Shown here: positions 55,415 through 64,000 of the stretch, one piece after another
Numbering within the stretch: the first letter of the stretch is position 1
Layout of the letters: each line of letters begins with the position of its first letter
Assembly (NCBI RefSeq): GCF_000421765.1
Contig: NZ_ATXQ01000005.1
Location: 62,001-126,000, forward strand
Direction of reading: 5' to 3'
Length of the DNA: 64,000 nucleotides
From: Denitrificimonas caeni DSM 24390
GTDB taxonomy: Bacteria; Pseudomonadota; Gammaproteobacteria; Pseudomonadales; Pseudomonadaceae
Translations under genes and position numbers: made by a program
The notes under the pieces: generated by a model
Database searches by the model: none
What the model was told of the DNA's origin: nothing
What the model saw: only the letters and a program-made list of their open reading frames with translations

Positions 55415-57559
55415 TTAATCAATTTCACGTCGAAACGGTGGTAACGAATTTAAAATAGCTTTGCCGTAACGCTGCGTCACCAGACGTCGATCCAGCAAAG
55501 TAATACTGCCTATGTCTTGCTCATTACGCAGCAAACGACCACACGCCTGAATCAAGCGTAAAGAGGCATCAGGTACAGCAATTTCCATAAATGGGTTACC
55601 GCCGCGTGCTTCAATCCACTCAGACAACGCCGCCTCGACTGGATCATCCGGCACGGCAAAAGGAATCTTGGCAATCACCACGTGTTGGCAATAAGCGCCT
55701 GGCAAGTCGATGCCTTCAGCAAAACTGGCCAAGCCAAACAACACGCTGATCTGCTCTTTATCAATCTGCGCTTTGTGCTTAGCCAAAGTCTCTTGACGTG
55801 ATAAACCACCCTGCATCAATACGCGCTTGCGCCACTCAGCATCGACGCCAGCAAACACATCTTGCATTTGTCGGCGCGAAGAAAACAACACTAAACTGCC
55901 CTGTGCGCCCTCTAAGATACTCGGCAGTTCGCGAATAATCGCCTGCGTATGCGCATCAGCATCGCGCGGATCAGCTCGCAGGTCTGGCACTCTAAGCACG
56001 CCCGCCTCAGCATATTTAAAGGGGCTAGGCACCACGGCTTTCTTTGCATCGTAAGGTAAACCGGCGCGCATATTGAAACGATCAAAAGTACCCAGCGCAG
56101 TTAAAGTGGCCGAGGTGACTAACGCGCCATGGGCAACATTCCATAAATGGCGGCGTAGCGTTTCTGCCGCCAAAATCGGACTGGCATTGACGTCAATATC
56201 AAACGAGCCGCCACTGTCAGCCAGTGACAACCAGCGCGCCATGGGTGGGCTTTTCTCCGGATCTTCAGCGGTAAAGGCAGTCCAGAGTTCTTGGTTATTT
56301 TGCGCGCGCGCCAATAAACTACCAAACAACGGATACCACTCTTCTGCCTGATGACTGGGCACACCTAAACCCGGCTCATCATCCATGGCTTTCTTTAATA
56401 ACTCAGCGACGCGACTGAAAATATCGGTCAGTTTAGAGAACTCTTTTTTCAGTTCAATCCCAAGCTCAGCCATTTCACTGGGTATCACCCCACCGACAAA
56501 ACGGTAGCGCGGCTTCTCATAACTGTCGGGATCGCTATTAGGACGAAACTCAGCCAATTGCTCACAGAAAGTAAACATAAATTGCATTTGTGTACGCAGA
56601 CTTTTCGCCATTTCCGGCACTGCTTCAAGCAAGCGACCAAACTCTCCAGGCAATGGGTTTTGCGCAAGCAAACGGGTGAGATTCTTATCCACTTGCCCCA
56701 GCCAGTCAGCGGTCGAACGCAAACGAGTGAAATGCGCAAAGTGACCGATAGCTTTATCTGGCAGGTGATGGCCTTCATCGAAGACATAAATGGTTTCGCG
56801 CGGATCCGGTAACACTGCGCCACCACCTAGCGCCAAATCAGCCAAAACCATATCGTGATTGGTCACAATCACATCCACTTTGGTCATGCCTTCACGGGCT
56901 TTGTAAAAAGCACACTGCTGAAAGTTAGCGCAATGGCGACCCGTGCACTGGGTATGATCAGTGGTCACCCGCGACCAAGTAACATCTTCGAGAACCTGTG
57001 GCCAGCTATCACGGTCACCGTCCCAGCGGTTGCTGGCCAGCTTAGTAATCATCTCGCTAAAGAGTTTTTCGCTCTCGCTATCCACATCAATATGGTAGCC
57101 GTCATCGGCAAACATCTGCGCAGTCGCCTGCTCTGCTTCACCGTGCTGTGACAGTGCATCCAATTTAGATAAGCACAGGTAACGGCCACGGCCTTTGGCT
57201 AAGGCATAAGTGAAATGCAAACCACTGTTTTTAATGATATCGGGCAAATCTTTATCGACGATCTGCTCTTGCAGAGCGACGGTGGCTGTGGCGATCACCA
57301 AACGCTTACCCGCAGCACGCGCAGCCGCAATAGCGGCCAAACTGTAGGCTACAGTTTTACCGGTTCCCGTACCTGCTTCGATGGCGACCACGGCAGGCTC
57401 ACCCGAGCGCTTACCCTCTTCATCGACGGCAATATTGCCTAAGACTTTCGCTACTTCAGCAATCATCAAACGCTGACCATAACGCGCCTTAAGGCCTTTC
57501 TTGTCTAAAAAGCGTGTGTAAGCGCCTTGAATAGTGTTTTTTAATTCATCGCTGAGCAT
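55415..57559 (-). CDS. dinG: ATP-dependent DNA helicase DinG
   Basis: 714 residues of the XPD-like superfamily 2 helicases. Walker A AIEAGTGTGKTVAYSLA, DEAH-like box VFDEGHHLPDKA, iron-sulfur cluster cysteines in RYLCLSKLD and CTGRHCANFQQCAFY, and helicase motifs VTSATLTALGTFDRFN and IQACGRLLRNEQDIG near the C-terminus. Unwinds DNA including R-loops after replication stress. A LexA-like box lies 21 bp before its start. Confidence 0.96.
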   Translation of the reverse strand: MLSDELKNTIQGAYTRFLDKKGLKARYGQRLMIAEVAKVLGNIAVDEEGKRSGEPAVVAIEAGTGTGKTVAYSLAAIAAARAAGKRLVIATATVALQEQIVDKDLPDIIKNSGLHFTYALAKGRGRYLCLSKLDALSQHGEAEQATAQMFADDGYHIDVDSESEKLFSEMITKLASNRWDGDRDSWPQVLEDVTWSRVTTDHTQCTGRHCANFQQCAFYKAREGMTKVDVIVTNHDMVLADLALGGGAVLPDPRETIYVFDEGHHLPDKAIGHFAHFTRLRSTADWLGQVDKNLTRLLAQNPLPGEFGRLLEAVPEMAKSLRTQMQFMFTFCEQLAEFRPNSDPDSYEKPRYRFVGGVIPSEMAELGIELKKEFSKLTDIFSRVAELLKKAMDDEPGLGVPSHQAEEWYPLFGSLLARAQNNQELWTAFTAEDPEKSPPMARWLSLADSGGSFDIDVNASPILAAETLRRHLWNVAHGALVTSATLTALGTFDRFNMRAGLPYDAKKAVVPSPFKYAEAGVLRVPDLRADPRDADAHTQAIIRELPSILEGAQGSLVLFSSRRQMQDVFAGVDAEWRKRVLMQGGLSRQETLAKHKAQIDKEQISVLFGLASFAEGIDLPGAYCQHVVIAKIPFAVPDDPVEAALSEWIEARGGNPFMEIAVPDASLRLIQACGRLLRNEQDIGSITLLDRRLVTQRYGKAILNSLPPFRREID

Positions 57560-57579
57560 GCTGCTTCCACTTAATCGAA

Positions 57580-57595
57580 CTGTATGTTTGTTCAG
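57580..57595. promoter_or_regulatory. LexA (SOS) box candidate upstream of dinG
   Basis: CTGTATGTTTGTTCAG matches the LexA consensus CTGTATATATATACAG at 12 of 16 positions, with the left half CTGTAT intact and the right half TCAG instead of ACAG. It lies 21 bp before dinG, a known LexA target in other gammaproteobacteria, and overlaps the -35 of the divergent promoter. Confidence 0.55.
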
Positions 57596-57617
57596 TGCCT
57601 GTTTAAAAACGTATAAT
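57588..57617 (+). promoter_or_regulatory. Promoter of the YchJ-like gene
   Basis: TTGTTC, 18 bases, TATAAT (57612-57617), then the ATG 37 bases later. The -10 is perfect; the -35 is fair. Because the LexA-like box overlaps the -35, both divergent genes could respond to it. Confidence 0.5.
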
Positions 57618-57653
57618 AGCCTGCTTATACGTTTTGTGCTTTACGGATTACTT

Positions 57654-58124
57654 ATGACCGCTGCAATTGCCTGCCCTTGCAACTCCAGTCTTGATTATCA
57701 AAATTGCTGCGCACGCTACCATGCAGGCGCTAAGCCTGCCGCTGCAGAAGATTTAATGCGCGCACGCTACAGCGCGTATGCCCAGCACAATGTTGAATTT
57801 ATAAGAGATACCAGCTTGCCGGCGCAGCAAGCGCAGTTGGATATGGCAGCGATTACCGACTGGAGTCAGAACAGCCAATGGTTAGGCTTAGAGGTGCTAG
57901 CTGAGCGCATCCATGCTGATCAACGACATGCCACTGTCGAGTTTATTGCACACTGGCAAGATGCTGAAGGTCAGCATCAACATCAAGAAACATCGTTATT
58001 TATCAGGCCTGCCGAGCAATGGTATTTTTATGATCCTAACGTGCCACTGCGTGCAGAACGCAATGCACCTTGCCCGTGCGGCAGTCGTCTCAAGTTCAAA
58101 AAATGCTGCGCTGCCCACCTATAA
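57654..58124 (+). CDS. ychJ: YchJ family SEC-C motif protein
   Basis: 156 residues. Zinc-binding Cys motifs at both ends: CPCNSSLDYQNCCARYHAG near the N-terminus and PCPCGSRLKFKKCC at the C-terminus (SEC-C), around an NTF2-like domain (ARYSAYAQHNVEFI, TVEFIAHWQDAEGQ). Function unknown. Start at 57654, because a -10 at 57612 leaves no room for the longer in-frame start at 57534. It converges on the gene at 58150 with 25 bp between. Confidence 0.9.
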   Translation: MTAAIACPCNSSLDYQNCCARYHAGAKPAAAEDLMRARYSAYAQHNVEFIRDTSLPAQQAQLDMAAITDWSQNSQWLGLEVLAERIHADQRHATVEFIAHWQDAEGQHQHQETSLFIRPAEQWYFYDPNVPLRAERNAPCPCGSRLKFKKCCAAHL

Positions 58125-58149
58125 AAGTTGTCAGCGCAATGATCACAGA

Positions 58150-58710
58150 CTACTCGTCAGCTAATTTAATATGCGAAACATCTGGCGCCACAATGGCCGC
58201 AGCACCCGGTAACTGCCCCATATCGCTACCCACCGGCGCGATAGAAATACCAGAGAGATCCAAGTTGGGCGCAGGCTTCTCAGCAGGTGTAGGTTGCAAG
58301 TCATCACCTAATGGCGCAATGCCAAAATCCGGTGCCTGCACATTACTAAATGCTGCCATGTATTCATCACGCGGCGCCACATTCAGCATCGCAACTGTTG
58401 CGCTAGAAGCCACAGCTGCAGCAGACTCCGCCACCGTTTCTTCTACCGGCAAACCTGGAGTTATTTCTTCAATCAGTTCTGCGTTTAAATCACGCACATC
58501 AAGGACAGCACCAGCCCGCTGAAAAGCCGCTTGGTACTTGCCTGCAGCTGTTGCATCAACACTCTGCTTTATTACCACGCGCTGGCCGGAAAACAATCGC
58601 GCTAAGAGAGCATCATCCGCTTGGAATAAGCGCGCAATCGCTGCCTTAACTTGCTCAAGCTGAGCGCCTGGTAAAATCTCGCCAGAAAAAGCAATTTCGA
58701 ACTGTTGCAT
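58150..58710 (-). CDS. Conserved hypothetical protein with Pro/Ala-rich tail
   Basis: 186 residues from an ATG at 58710 with AGAGGA six bases upstream. Residues 1-75 look folded (QQFEIAFSGEILPGAQLEQV, LFSGQRVVIKQSVDATAAGKYQAAFQRAGAVL), suggesting a small alpha-beta domain; the rest is rich in Ala, Pro, Val and Asp with LDLSGISIAPVGSDMGQLPG repeating the earlier FGIAPLGDDLQ. I do not recognise a named domain with certainty; similar proteins sit near dinG and ychJ in Pseudomonas. Confidence 0.75.
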   Translation of the reverse strand: MQQFEIAFSGEILPGAQLEQVKAAIARLFQADDALLARLFSGQRVVIKQSVDATAAGKYQAAFQRAGAVLDVRDLNAELIEEITPGLPVEETVAESAAAVASSATVAMLNVAPRDEYMAAFSNVQAPDFGIAPLGDDLQPTPAEKPAPNLDLSGISIAPVGSDMGQLPGAAAIVAPDVSHIKLADE

Positions 58711-58843
58711 ACTCAATCCTCTAAAATTGATAACCCACGTAGCAATCTAATTGATATATGTTACGTAAACAGGCACTGTGCATGTCCTATTTACCACGTC
58801 CAACATTTGCTTGATACACTGCCGTGAGATTTGGAGTTAATCA

Positions 58844-59341
58844 ATGAGCTATTTGGCAACTATAAAAAAAACACCGGCATTATTGGTTTTATTAGCATTA
58901 TTAGGCTCAGTGAGCGGTTGCTCAACATGGCTAACAGGAAACTTTAAAAAGCCAGACTTACAACTGGTGGATGTCGAACTGGTGCACGCTAAATTACTCG
59001 AGCAGCAATTTGTTTTACATTTTCGCGTAGACAATCCGAACTCGAAAAGTTTGCCCATGCGTAGCATCAATTATCGTCTTTTGCTGAATGACACCCCGCT
59101 TGCTACTGGCAGTAATAACCAATGGCTCACCGTTCCAGCCAATGGCCATGCCTATTTTAAAATTCCCGTGCACACCAATCTCTGGCGGCACATGAAAGTT
59201 GTGGTACGCATGCTAGAAAAACCTGATCAGCCGATTCATTACGCACTGCATGCTGATGTAAAAACCGGGCTTTTGTTTAGCAAAAAAATCAATATCGTTC
59301 GTCACGGTGATATCATTCCCGGCGACTATATTCGCGAGTAA
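58844..59341 (+). CDS. LEA type 2 (WHy domain) lipoprotein
   Basis: 165 residues. Lipoprotein signal ending VSGC (Cys26). The domain [36 protein letters not shown] (parts) and [29 protein letters not shown] is that of LEA14/WHy proteins, linked to stress tolerance in general. GGAG lies 8 bases before the ATG. First of three closely packed plus-strand genes. Confidence 0.85.
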   Translation: MSYLATIKKTPALLVLLALLGSVSGCSTWLTGNFKKPDLQLVDVELVHAKLLEQQFVLHFRVDNPNSKSLPMRSINYRLLLNDTPLATGSNNQWLTVPANGHAYFKIPVHTNLWRHMKVVVRMLEKPDQPIHYALHADVKTGLLFSKKINIVRHGDIIPGDYIRE

Positions 59342-59346
59342 TTACT

Positions 59347-59550
59347 ATGTCTTCTACAGAACACGTTCACGGCCCTGACTGCCAACATGATGATCATCAA
59401 CACAGCCATGCACCCGCGCCACACGTGCACGGCCCGCATTGCGGCCACGCCCATCACGAACCAGTACGCAACCCTCTAAAAGAAATTGGTCGTAATGATC
59501 CTTGCCCATGTGGCAGTGAGAAAAAATACAAAAAGTGTCACGGAGCCTAA
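59347..59550 (+). CDS. Small His-rich SEC-C motif protein
   Basis: 67 residues. The first 42 hold 12 or more histidines in [30 protein letters not shown] and similar strings with two Cys; the last 20 are a SEC-C zinc finger, [17 protein letters not shown]. It is probably a metal (Zn or Ni) binding or storage protein, or an adaptor; that is inference. It is 5 bp after the LEA lipoprotein gene. Confidence 0.85.
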   Translation: MSSTEHVHGPDCQHDDHQHSHAPAPHVHGPHCGHAHHEPVRNPLKEIGRNDPCPCGSEKKYKKCHGA

Positions 59551-59551
59551 C

Positions 59552-60001
59552 GTGCAAACATTTTCTAATGTTTGGCTGCTTGCTGGTGCTGTTTGTATTC
59601 TCGGTTTAGCCGCTTATGCGGCTATTCTTTGGCGTCGTGTTTGGCAAGCAAAACAACAACGTCAACAGCAACTCAGCTTACAAAAAGCTCAGCGTCATGA
59701 CGATCTAATCGTTTTGAGCAATGGCTTTTTAAGTGGGCAGATGCCTTGGGCGGAAGGTTGTATTCGCATCAAAGTCATCTTAGATCACTACGATGCTGAG
59801 ATGGGCATGCACAACGACTACCAAGTCCTGCAAAAGGTTTTTACAGCCACCGAGCAAATACCCACCCACGACGCTTGGCGTCAACTGAGCAGCGTTGAAA
59901 AGAAACCTTTTCAAAAACTGCTGGCTGAACTTGAACTCAAACATAAGCAAGAGTCAGTTCGCGCAGTCCAGCAGCTGCTTAATCACCTGCAGGCGTCTTA
60001 G
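59552..60001 (+). CDS. DUF2489 family membrane protein
   Basis: 149 residues from a GTG at 59552, with GGAG in the end of the preceding gene 7 bases upstream. One N-terminal membrane segment (VWLLAGAVCILGLAAYAAIL), a basic coiled stretch (WQAKQQRQQQLSLQKAQRHDD), then NGFLSGQMPWAEGCIRIKVILDHY, which fits DUF2489. Unknown function. Its stop overlaps the convergent rmuC stop by 4 bp. Confidence 0.82.
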   Translation: MQTFSNVWLLAGAVCILGLAAYAAILWRRVWQAKQQRQQQLSLQKAQRHDDLIVLSNGFLSGQMPWAEGCIRIKVILDHYDAEMGMHNDYQVLQKVFTATEQIPTHDAWRQLSSVEKKPFQKLLAELELKHKQESVRAVQQLLNHLQAS

Positions 60002-61551
60002 TCGGCGCTATCAATATCTGCATGGGTCAGTTCAAGTCGCGCGCGATCTTGCCACTGTTCAGGTATTTCCGTCTTCACGGCAACACCTAACTGCTGGAAA
60101 TCACTGGCTTGCTTAATCAAGTTGCCACGACCGCTGACCAACTGATCGCAGGCTTTACGATAGGCTTCTTGCGCGCGCTCCAAACTGCTACCAATGCCAT
60201 CCATGCTGCCAAGAAAGATGCGTAATTTGTCATACACTTTACTGGCTCGATCAGCCAACTCAGCGGTACTGCGGCTTTGCTCCTCAAAGCGCCAGAGCTG
60301 CCTCACGATGGTTAAGCTGGCCAATAAGGTACTTGGCGTAGCAATCAGAATGTTTTGCTCAATAGCGCGCTGTAACAAGCCCTCATCGGCACGTACCGCA
60401 TCTGCAAACGCCGATTCAATGGGAACAAACATCACCACCATATCTGGTGCATTCAAGCCTGGCAGCGCCGCGTAATCGCGCTCAGCCAACTCAAGCACGC
60501 GCGCCGAAAAAGCACTGACATGCTCGCGCAGCGCCTGCGCGCGCAAGTTATCATCTTCAGCATTCACGTAGCGCAGGTAGGCATTGAGCGAGACTTTGGC
60601 ATCAATAATTAAATGCTTATTTTGCGGTAAGTAAATAATCGCATCCGGACGTTTACGCCCTTCGCTGGTGGTAAAACTCACCTCGCGAGCAAAATCCACT
60701 CCGAGCTGCAAACCGGCGCGCTCTAAAACATTTTCTAGAATCAGCTCACCCCAATTACCTTGGGCTTTCTTCTGCCCACGCAAAGCCGAACTCAACTCAT
60801 GGGCTTCTTGAGTAATTTGCTGATTAAGCTCTTTTAATTGCAATAATTGCTGCTGCAAAGACGCCTGCTGCTGCACATCTTTATGGTGAATGTCTTCAAC
60901 TTTTTGGCGAAACCCTTCAATCTGCTCACGAAAAGGCTTGAGCATGGCTTCTAAGGACTGCTGACTGGTCTGGGTGAGCGACTGGCCGCGCGCTTCAAAA
61001 ATCTGTCCGGCTAACTGTTCAAATTCCAGTTTCAATTGCTCGCGACTGTCTTTAAGCAGTTGCTGCTGCTCAAGTAAATGCTGCTCTTTTTGCGCAGTCA
61101 ATCCTCGCAGTGACACATGTTCTTGCTGCAAGTTTTGATGCGTTTGCTGCAATTCAAGATAGCTAGCCTGCTGCTCGGTCAACGCTTTTTCGCGCAGCAA
61201 CTGTTGCTCTTTTAACTCTCGATAGGCTGCACGCGCCGCATCAGCAACCCCTCGCACTTGTAATAGCTGCTCTTGTGCCGAGCGCTGCTCAGCATGCAGC
61301 TGCTGGTAATCTGCTTCACGCCGCTGTAACTGCGCATGCAACTGATCTTGCTGGCTACCTAGCACTTGCAAATCAGTATCCTGCTCATGCAATTGTTGCT
61401 GCGCGCTAAGCAGTGCAGTCTGGCTGGCATTGAGTTGCTGCTGTAATTTCTGGCCACGGATAAACTGCAGCACAGCCACTGCCAAGACAATCACGCCAAG
61501 CACTAATGGCGCAGCATACTGGGTTAATTCCTGCCCTGTTAGACCAAGCAT
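59998..61551 (-). CDS. rmuC: DNA recombination protein RmuC
   Basis: 517 residues: a membrane segment at about 10-30 (YAAPLVLGVIVLAVAVLQFI), a long Gln/Leu coiled coil to about 200, then the RmuC domain with the nuclease-like motif RPDAIIYLPQNKHLIIDAKVSLNAY and NWGELILENVLERAGL. RmuC limits inversion at short repeats in E. coli and has been linked to phage defence. The start overlaps the end of the amidotransferase gene by 13 bp. Confidence 0.95.
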   Translation of the reverse strand: MLGLTGQELTQYAAPLVLGVIVLAVAVLQFIRGQKLQQQLNASQTALLSAQQQLHEQDTDLQVLGSQQDQLHAQLQRREADYQQLHAEQRSAQEQLLQVRGVADAARAAYRELKEQQLLREKALTEQQASYLELQQTHQNLQQEHVSLRGLTAQKEQHLLEQQQLLKDSREQLKLEFEQLAGQIFEARGQSLTQTSQQSLEAMLKPFREQIEGFRQKVEDIHHKDVQQQASLQQQLLQLKELNQQITQEAHELSSALRGQKKAQGNWGELILENVLERAGLQLGVDFAREVSFTTSEGRKRPDAIIYLPQNKHLIIDAKVSLNAYLRYVNAEDDNLRAQALREHVSAFSARVLELAERDYAALPGLNAPDMVVMFVPIESAFADAVRADEGLLQRAIEQNILIATPSTLLASLTIVRQLWRFEEQSRSTAELADRASKVYDKLRIFLGSMDGIGSSLERAQEAYRKACDQLVSGRGNLIKQASDFQQLGVAVKTEIPEQWQDRARLELTHADIDSAD

Positions 61552-62321
61552 AGAGGCTCGCTTACTGAATCAGTTACTGCATCGATAGCGTCAGAGGCTT
61601 TGCGCGCGTCTTTAGCGGCTTGAACAAAGCACAGCATCCACTGTGCAATGGCCTGACCATCGTGTGCATCCTGCAAGCTGTTACAGGCGGCCTGATACTC
61701 ATCAGGGCAATAAACAGCTTGGCGGATTTGCAATAACTGTCTAGAAAAATCATGGGTAAACTCAGGATGCCCTTGAAAGCATAAAACCTGTTGCCCGATG
61801 ATAAAGGCAGCGTTTTCACAGAATTCACTCTGTGCTAATAAAGTCGCACCAGCCGGTAAAGCGGTAACTTGATCACGGTGACTGATCAATAATTGAAACT
61901 CATCAAGCGCCTCAGGCAACCACTGCGGCTTATAAGCTAAGCGGTAACGGTGCACACCAATACCCCAGCCTTTATTAGAACGCTGTGTATCACCACCGAG
62001 CACCAACGCTAGGATTTGATGGCCAAAGCAAATTCCCAGCAACACATCGCCCTGCTGAAAACGCTCACGCAAGTAAGCGCGCAAAGTAACAATCCACGGA
62101 TCATTGGCAAAGGAGTCCGCTTTGCTACCTGTGACTAAATAAGCGTCAAATTGCTCGCTGGCCGCAGGATATTCGCCTCGCACCACATTAAATACTTGGC
62201 ATACGACACTTGCATCTTGGCCGGCAAACAACTGCTTAAACATCTGGCCAAAGCCGATAAAGCTATCTTGCATGGTTGGATGTAAATCATCCGACTCTAA
62301 AATACATATTCGTAAGGTCAT
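61539..62321 (-). CDS. Class I glutamine amidotransferase-like protein
   Basis: 260 residues. Glutaminase nucleophile Cys in LLGICFGHQILALVLGG, His and Glu in FQGHPEFTHDF. Similar to stand-alone GATase proteins of the GMP-synthase type found in pseudomonads; the acceptor is unknown. ATG at 62321; a TTG at 62324 is possible. Coupled to rmuC. Confidence 0.88.
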   Translation of the reverse strand: MTLRICILESDDLHPTMQDSFIGFGQMFKQLFAGQDASVVCQVFNVVRGEYPAASEQFDAYLVTGSKADSFANDPWIVTLRAYLRERFQQGDVLLGICFGHQILALVLGGDTQRSNKGWGIGVHRYRLAYKPQWLPEALDEFQLLISHRDQVTALPAGATLLAQSEFCENAAFIIGQQVLCFQGHPEFTHDFSRQLLQIRQAVYCPDEYQAACNSLQDAHDGQAIAQWMLCFVQAAKDARKASDAIDAVTDSVSEPLCLV

Positions 62322-62429
62322 CAACGCACCTCAAAACCACTGATCAAAAGCACAGTATAGAGTACCTTAAGCACAGTCTGCAGGTCTAAATAGATCGAAA
62401 AAATTAAAAGAAAGCTGTTTTAACAGCGC

Positions 62430-62469
62430 AAAAAAAAAAGCCGATTCAACTTTTCAGTCAAACCGGCTT
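62430..62469 (-). terminator. Terminator of the DeaD helicase gene
   Basis: On the minus strand AAGCCGGTTTGACT-GAAA-AGTTGAATCGGCTT followed by ten T: a stem with a short internal loop and a T-run, about 47 bp after the stop. A second dyad GCTGTT-TT-AACAGC follows at 62414-62427. Confidence 0.85.
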
Positions 62470-62515
62470 TATCTCAGCAAACAAAGCTTAAGCAGTACTT
62501 AAGCAATGGTGCATC

Positions 62516-64000
62516 TTAATCTTCGCGATAGCGACGCAGCTTAAGTGCTTTACCACCGACACGGGTGTCTTTTAACTTACCCAATAAACGCTCAAGACCT
62601 TCTTCTGGTAATTCAACCAAACTAAAGCTTTCGCGAATCTGAATACGACCAATCGCATCACGCTGTAAACCGCCCTCATTGAGGATCGCACCGAGCAAGT
62701 TGCGTGCAGCAACACCATCACGAGTTCCCAATGCAGTACGGCAACGTACTTTACCTTCGCTCAGTGCTAATGGCTCACGAGGACCACGAGAACCACTATC
62801 GCGGCCGCCATCACGACCACCTTCACGTGGTGGACGACTGCCACGGTCACCGCGATCGCCACGATCCCCACGATCATCACGACTACGTGGAGCGATGGTT
62901 GGCTGCTCACGCTCAACACCGTCTAAAGTGAAGGCTTGGCCTTCAGTGGTTTTAGCCAACAAAGCCAAGGCTAAATCTTCAACTGTGCAACCAAGCTCAG
63001 TGGTCAGATGCGTTAATAGCTCAACGTTTTTGTTCTCTTTGTCTTTAACGCGCGGAGCTAAATCCTGAGTCAAACGACGAATACGTGCTTGCAGAATTAC
63101 TTTAGCATCCGGCAATAAAATCTCAGCGACTTTCTGGCCTGTTACACGCTCAATCACCTGCAACATACGACGCTCACGCGGCGTCACTAACAACAACGCA
63201 CGACCATCACGACCGGCACGGCCAGTACGACCGATACGGTGCACATAAGACTCTGGGTCATACGGCATATCGATGTTGAAAACGTGAGTAATACGCGGCA
63301 CATCAAGTCCACGCGCGGCAACGTCAGTGGCGATGACGATGTTTAAGCGGCCATCTTTTAATGACTCGATAACGCGCTCACGTTGGTTTTGCGCGATGTC
63401 ACCATTGAGCGCCGCAACCTTGTAGCCTTTCGCTTCAAGTGCTGCTGCGATGTCTAAGGTCGCTTGCTTGGTGCGCACGAAACCAATCATGGCATCAAAG
63501 TCTTCAACTTCGAGCAAACGCAATACGGCGTTTACTTTTTGATCTGCATGCACCATCAGGTGCGCTTGTTCAATACGCGCAACGGTTTGCGTTTTGCTAG
63601 CAATTTTAACTTGCTGTGGATTGCGCAAATGTTTTTCTGCAATGCCACGAATTGATGCTGGCAAGGTTGCCGAGAACAACACAGTCTGGCGCTCATCAGG
63701 CATGGCATTGAAAATAACTTCTAAGTCATCCATAAAGCCGAGCTTTAACATCTCATCGGCTTCATCAAGAACTAAAAATTTAATGGTAGACAGTAAGCCA
63801 CCGTTACGGCTGAGGTGGTCAACCAGACGACCTGGCGTTGCCACGATCACTTGTGCGCCATTACGAATAGCTTTCAGCTGTGGGCCCATCGGCGCACCAC
63901 CGTAAATCGCAACAACGTTAACGCTAGACATCTGCGCAGCAAAGCTTTCAAAAGCAGTTGCAACTTGCAGGGCCAGTTCGCGGGTCGGTGCTAATACCAA
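62516..64000 (-). CDS. deaD: ATP-dependent RNA helicase DeaD/CsdA, 3' part
   Basis: 494 residues visible, open at the right edge; the Q motif and motif I lie outside. Visible motifs: PTRELALQV, TPGRLVDHL, VLDEADEMLKLGFMDD, FSATLP, ATDVAARGLDVP and HRIGRTGRAGRDG. After the helicase core come a linker, an Arg/Gly/Asp-rich stretch with four RGD-like repeats, and a DbpA-type RNA-binding domain (KVRCRTALGTRDGVAARNLL to KALKLRRY). This architecture is that of DeaD, which helps ribosome assembly and mRNA unwinding in the cold. Confidence 0.95.
   Translation of the reverse strand: MVLAPTRELALQVATAFESFAAQMSSVNVVAIYGGAPMGPQLKAIRNGAQVIVATPGRLVDHLSRNGGLLSTIKFLVLDEADEMLKLGFMDDLEVIFNAMPDERQTVLFSATLPASIRGIAEKHLRNPQQVKIASKTQTVARIEQAHLMVHADQKVNAVLRLLEVEDFDAMIGFVRTKQATLDIAAALEAKGYKVAALNGDIAQNQRERVIESLKDGRLNIVIATDVAARGLDVPRITHVFNIDMPYDPESYVHRIGRTGRAGRDGRALLLVTPRERRMLQVIERVTGQKVAEILLPDAKVILQARIRRLTQDLAPRVKDKENKNVELLTHLTTELGCTVEDLALALLAKTTEGQAFTLDGVEREQPTIAPRSRDDRGDRGDRGDRGSRPPREGGRDGGRDSGSRGPREPLALSEGKVRCRTALGTRDGVAARNLLGAILNEGGLQRDAIGRIQIRESFSLVELPEEGLERLLGKLKDTRVGGKALKLRRYRED

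Noticed and set aside
1-64000. Mobile elements, prophage, CRISPR arrays
   Set aside because: No transposase, integrase, phage structural gene or regularly spaced direct repeats were seen; the only repeats are short extragenic elements.

Overview
The window reads as a chromosomal segment of a pseudomonad-like gammaproteobacterium with a moderate GC content. Gene order is the main reason: fimV-truA-trpF-accD-folC-dedD-cvpA-purF-metZ, asd-leuB-leuD-leuC with a divergent LysR gene, edd-eda, dinG next to an EstB-type esterase and a YchJ protein, and folD beside an Arg-His-Leu tRNA operon are all arrangements I associate with Pseudomonas. An AmrZ homologue and pseudomonad REP sequences agree. Many genes use non-GC-rich codons, so a lower-GC relative of Pseudomonas (for example a Thiopseudomonas or Denitrificimonas type) is my inference, not something proved here. 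No phage, integron, IS element or CRISPR array was seen; nearly everything is core genome.

Layout. 1-784 is the 3' end of a YgiQ radical-SAM gene. 785-1480 is gene-free and packed with a structured repeat. 1481-5203 holds an LLM-family oxidoreductase, a MATE exporter and metZ. 5309-14867 is a long minus-strand block: purF, cvpA, dedD, folC, accD, trpF, truA, fimV. 15190-20671 is asd and the leucine genes leuB/leuD/leuC with a divergent LysR regulator. 20976-28021 has dusC, a thioesterase, the Entner-Doudoroff genes eda, edd and pgl, a DEAD-box helicase and rarD. 28160-33936 is a complete six-gene Mrp/Pha cation/proton antiporter operon. 34149-42503 is mainly envelope and regulatory genes: SlyB-like lipoprotein, pdxH, OmpA-like lipoprotein, amrZ, a PstS-OmpA fusion behind a clear Pho box, an HU protein, yggL, dacB and fadL. 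42701-52031 has acnA, bolA, an MFS/hyi/GlxR-like group and cobT-cobC-cobS. 52223-57559 has three tRNAs, folD, an esterase and dinG. 57654-64000 has two SEC-C proteins, several envelope and hypothetical genes, rmuC, a glutamine amidotransferase and the 3' part of a DeaD helicase.

The most unusual thing is a dispersed element of 112-115 bp present in six recognisable copies (879-990, 1021-1135, 1242-1355, 20762-20876, 53852-53965, 54018-54132). Each copy has a long outer stem of about 14-18 bp enclosing two small hairpins that both show GGA in the loop, plus in most copies a third GGA in the junction. The stem sequences differ between copies while the pairing is kept, and nearly all imperfect pairs are G-U on one strand only, which points to selection on an RNA. 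All copies sit in three convergent gene junctions that lack ordinary terminators, each copy in the sense direction of the gene upstream of it; at two junctions they form convergent pairs with distinct outer ends, like a BIME. The loops recall RsmA/CsrA sites and the TwoAYGGAY RNA motif. This is the best candidate here for an undescribed or poorly described system.

Regulatory sites with direct sequence support are a Pho box at 37066-37083, a LexA-like box before dinG at 57580-57595, a perfect dyad in the leuC/LysR gap at 19711-19725, and a tRNA promoter at 52669-52697.
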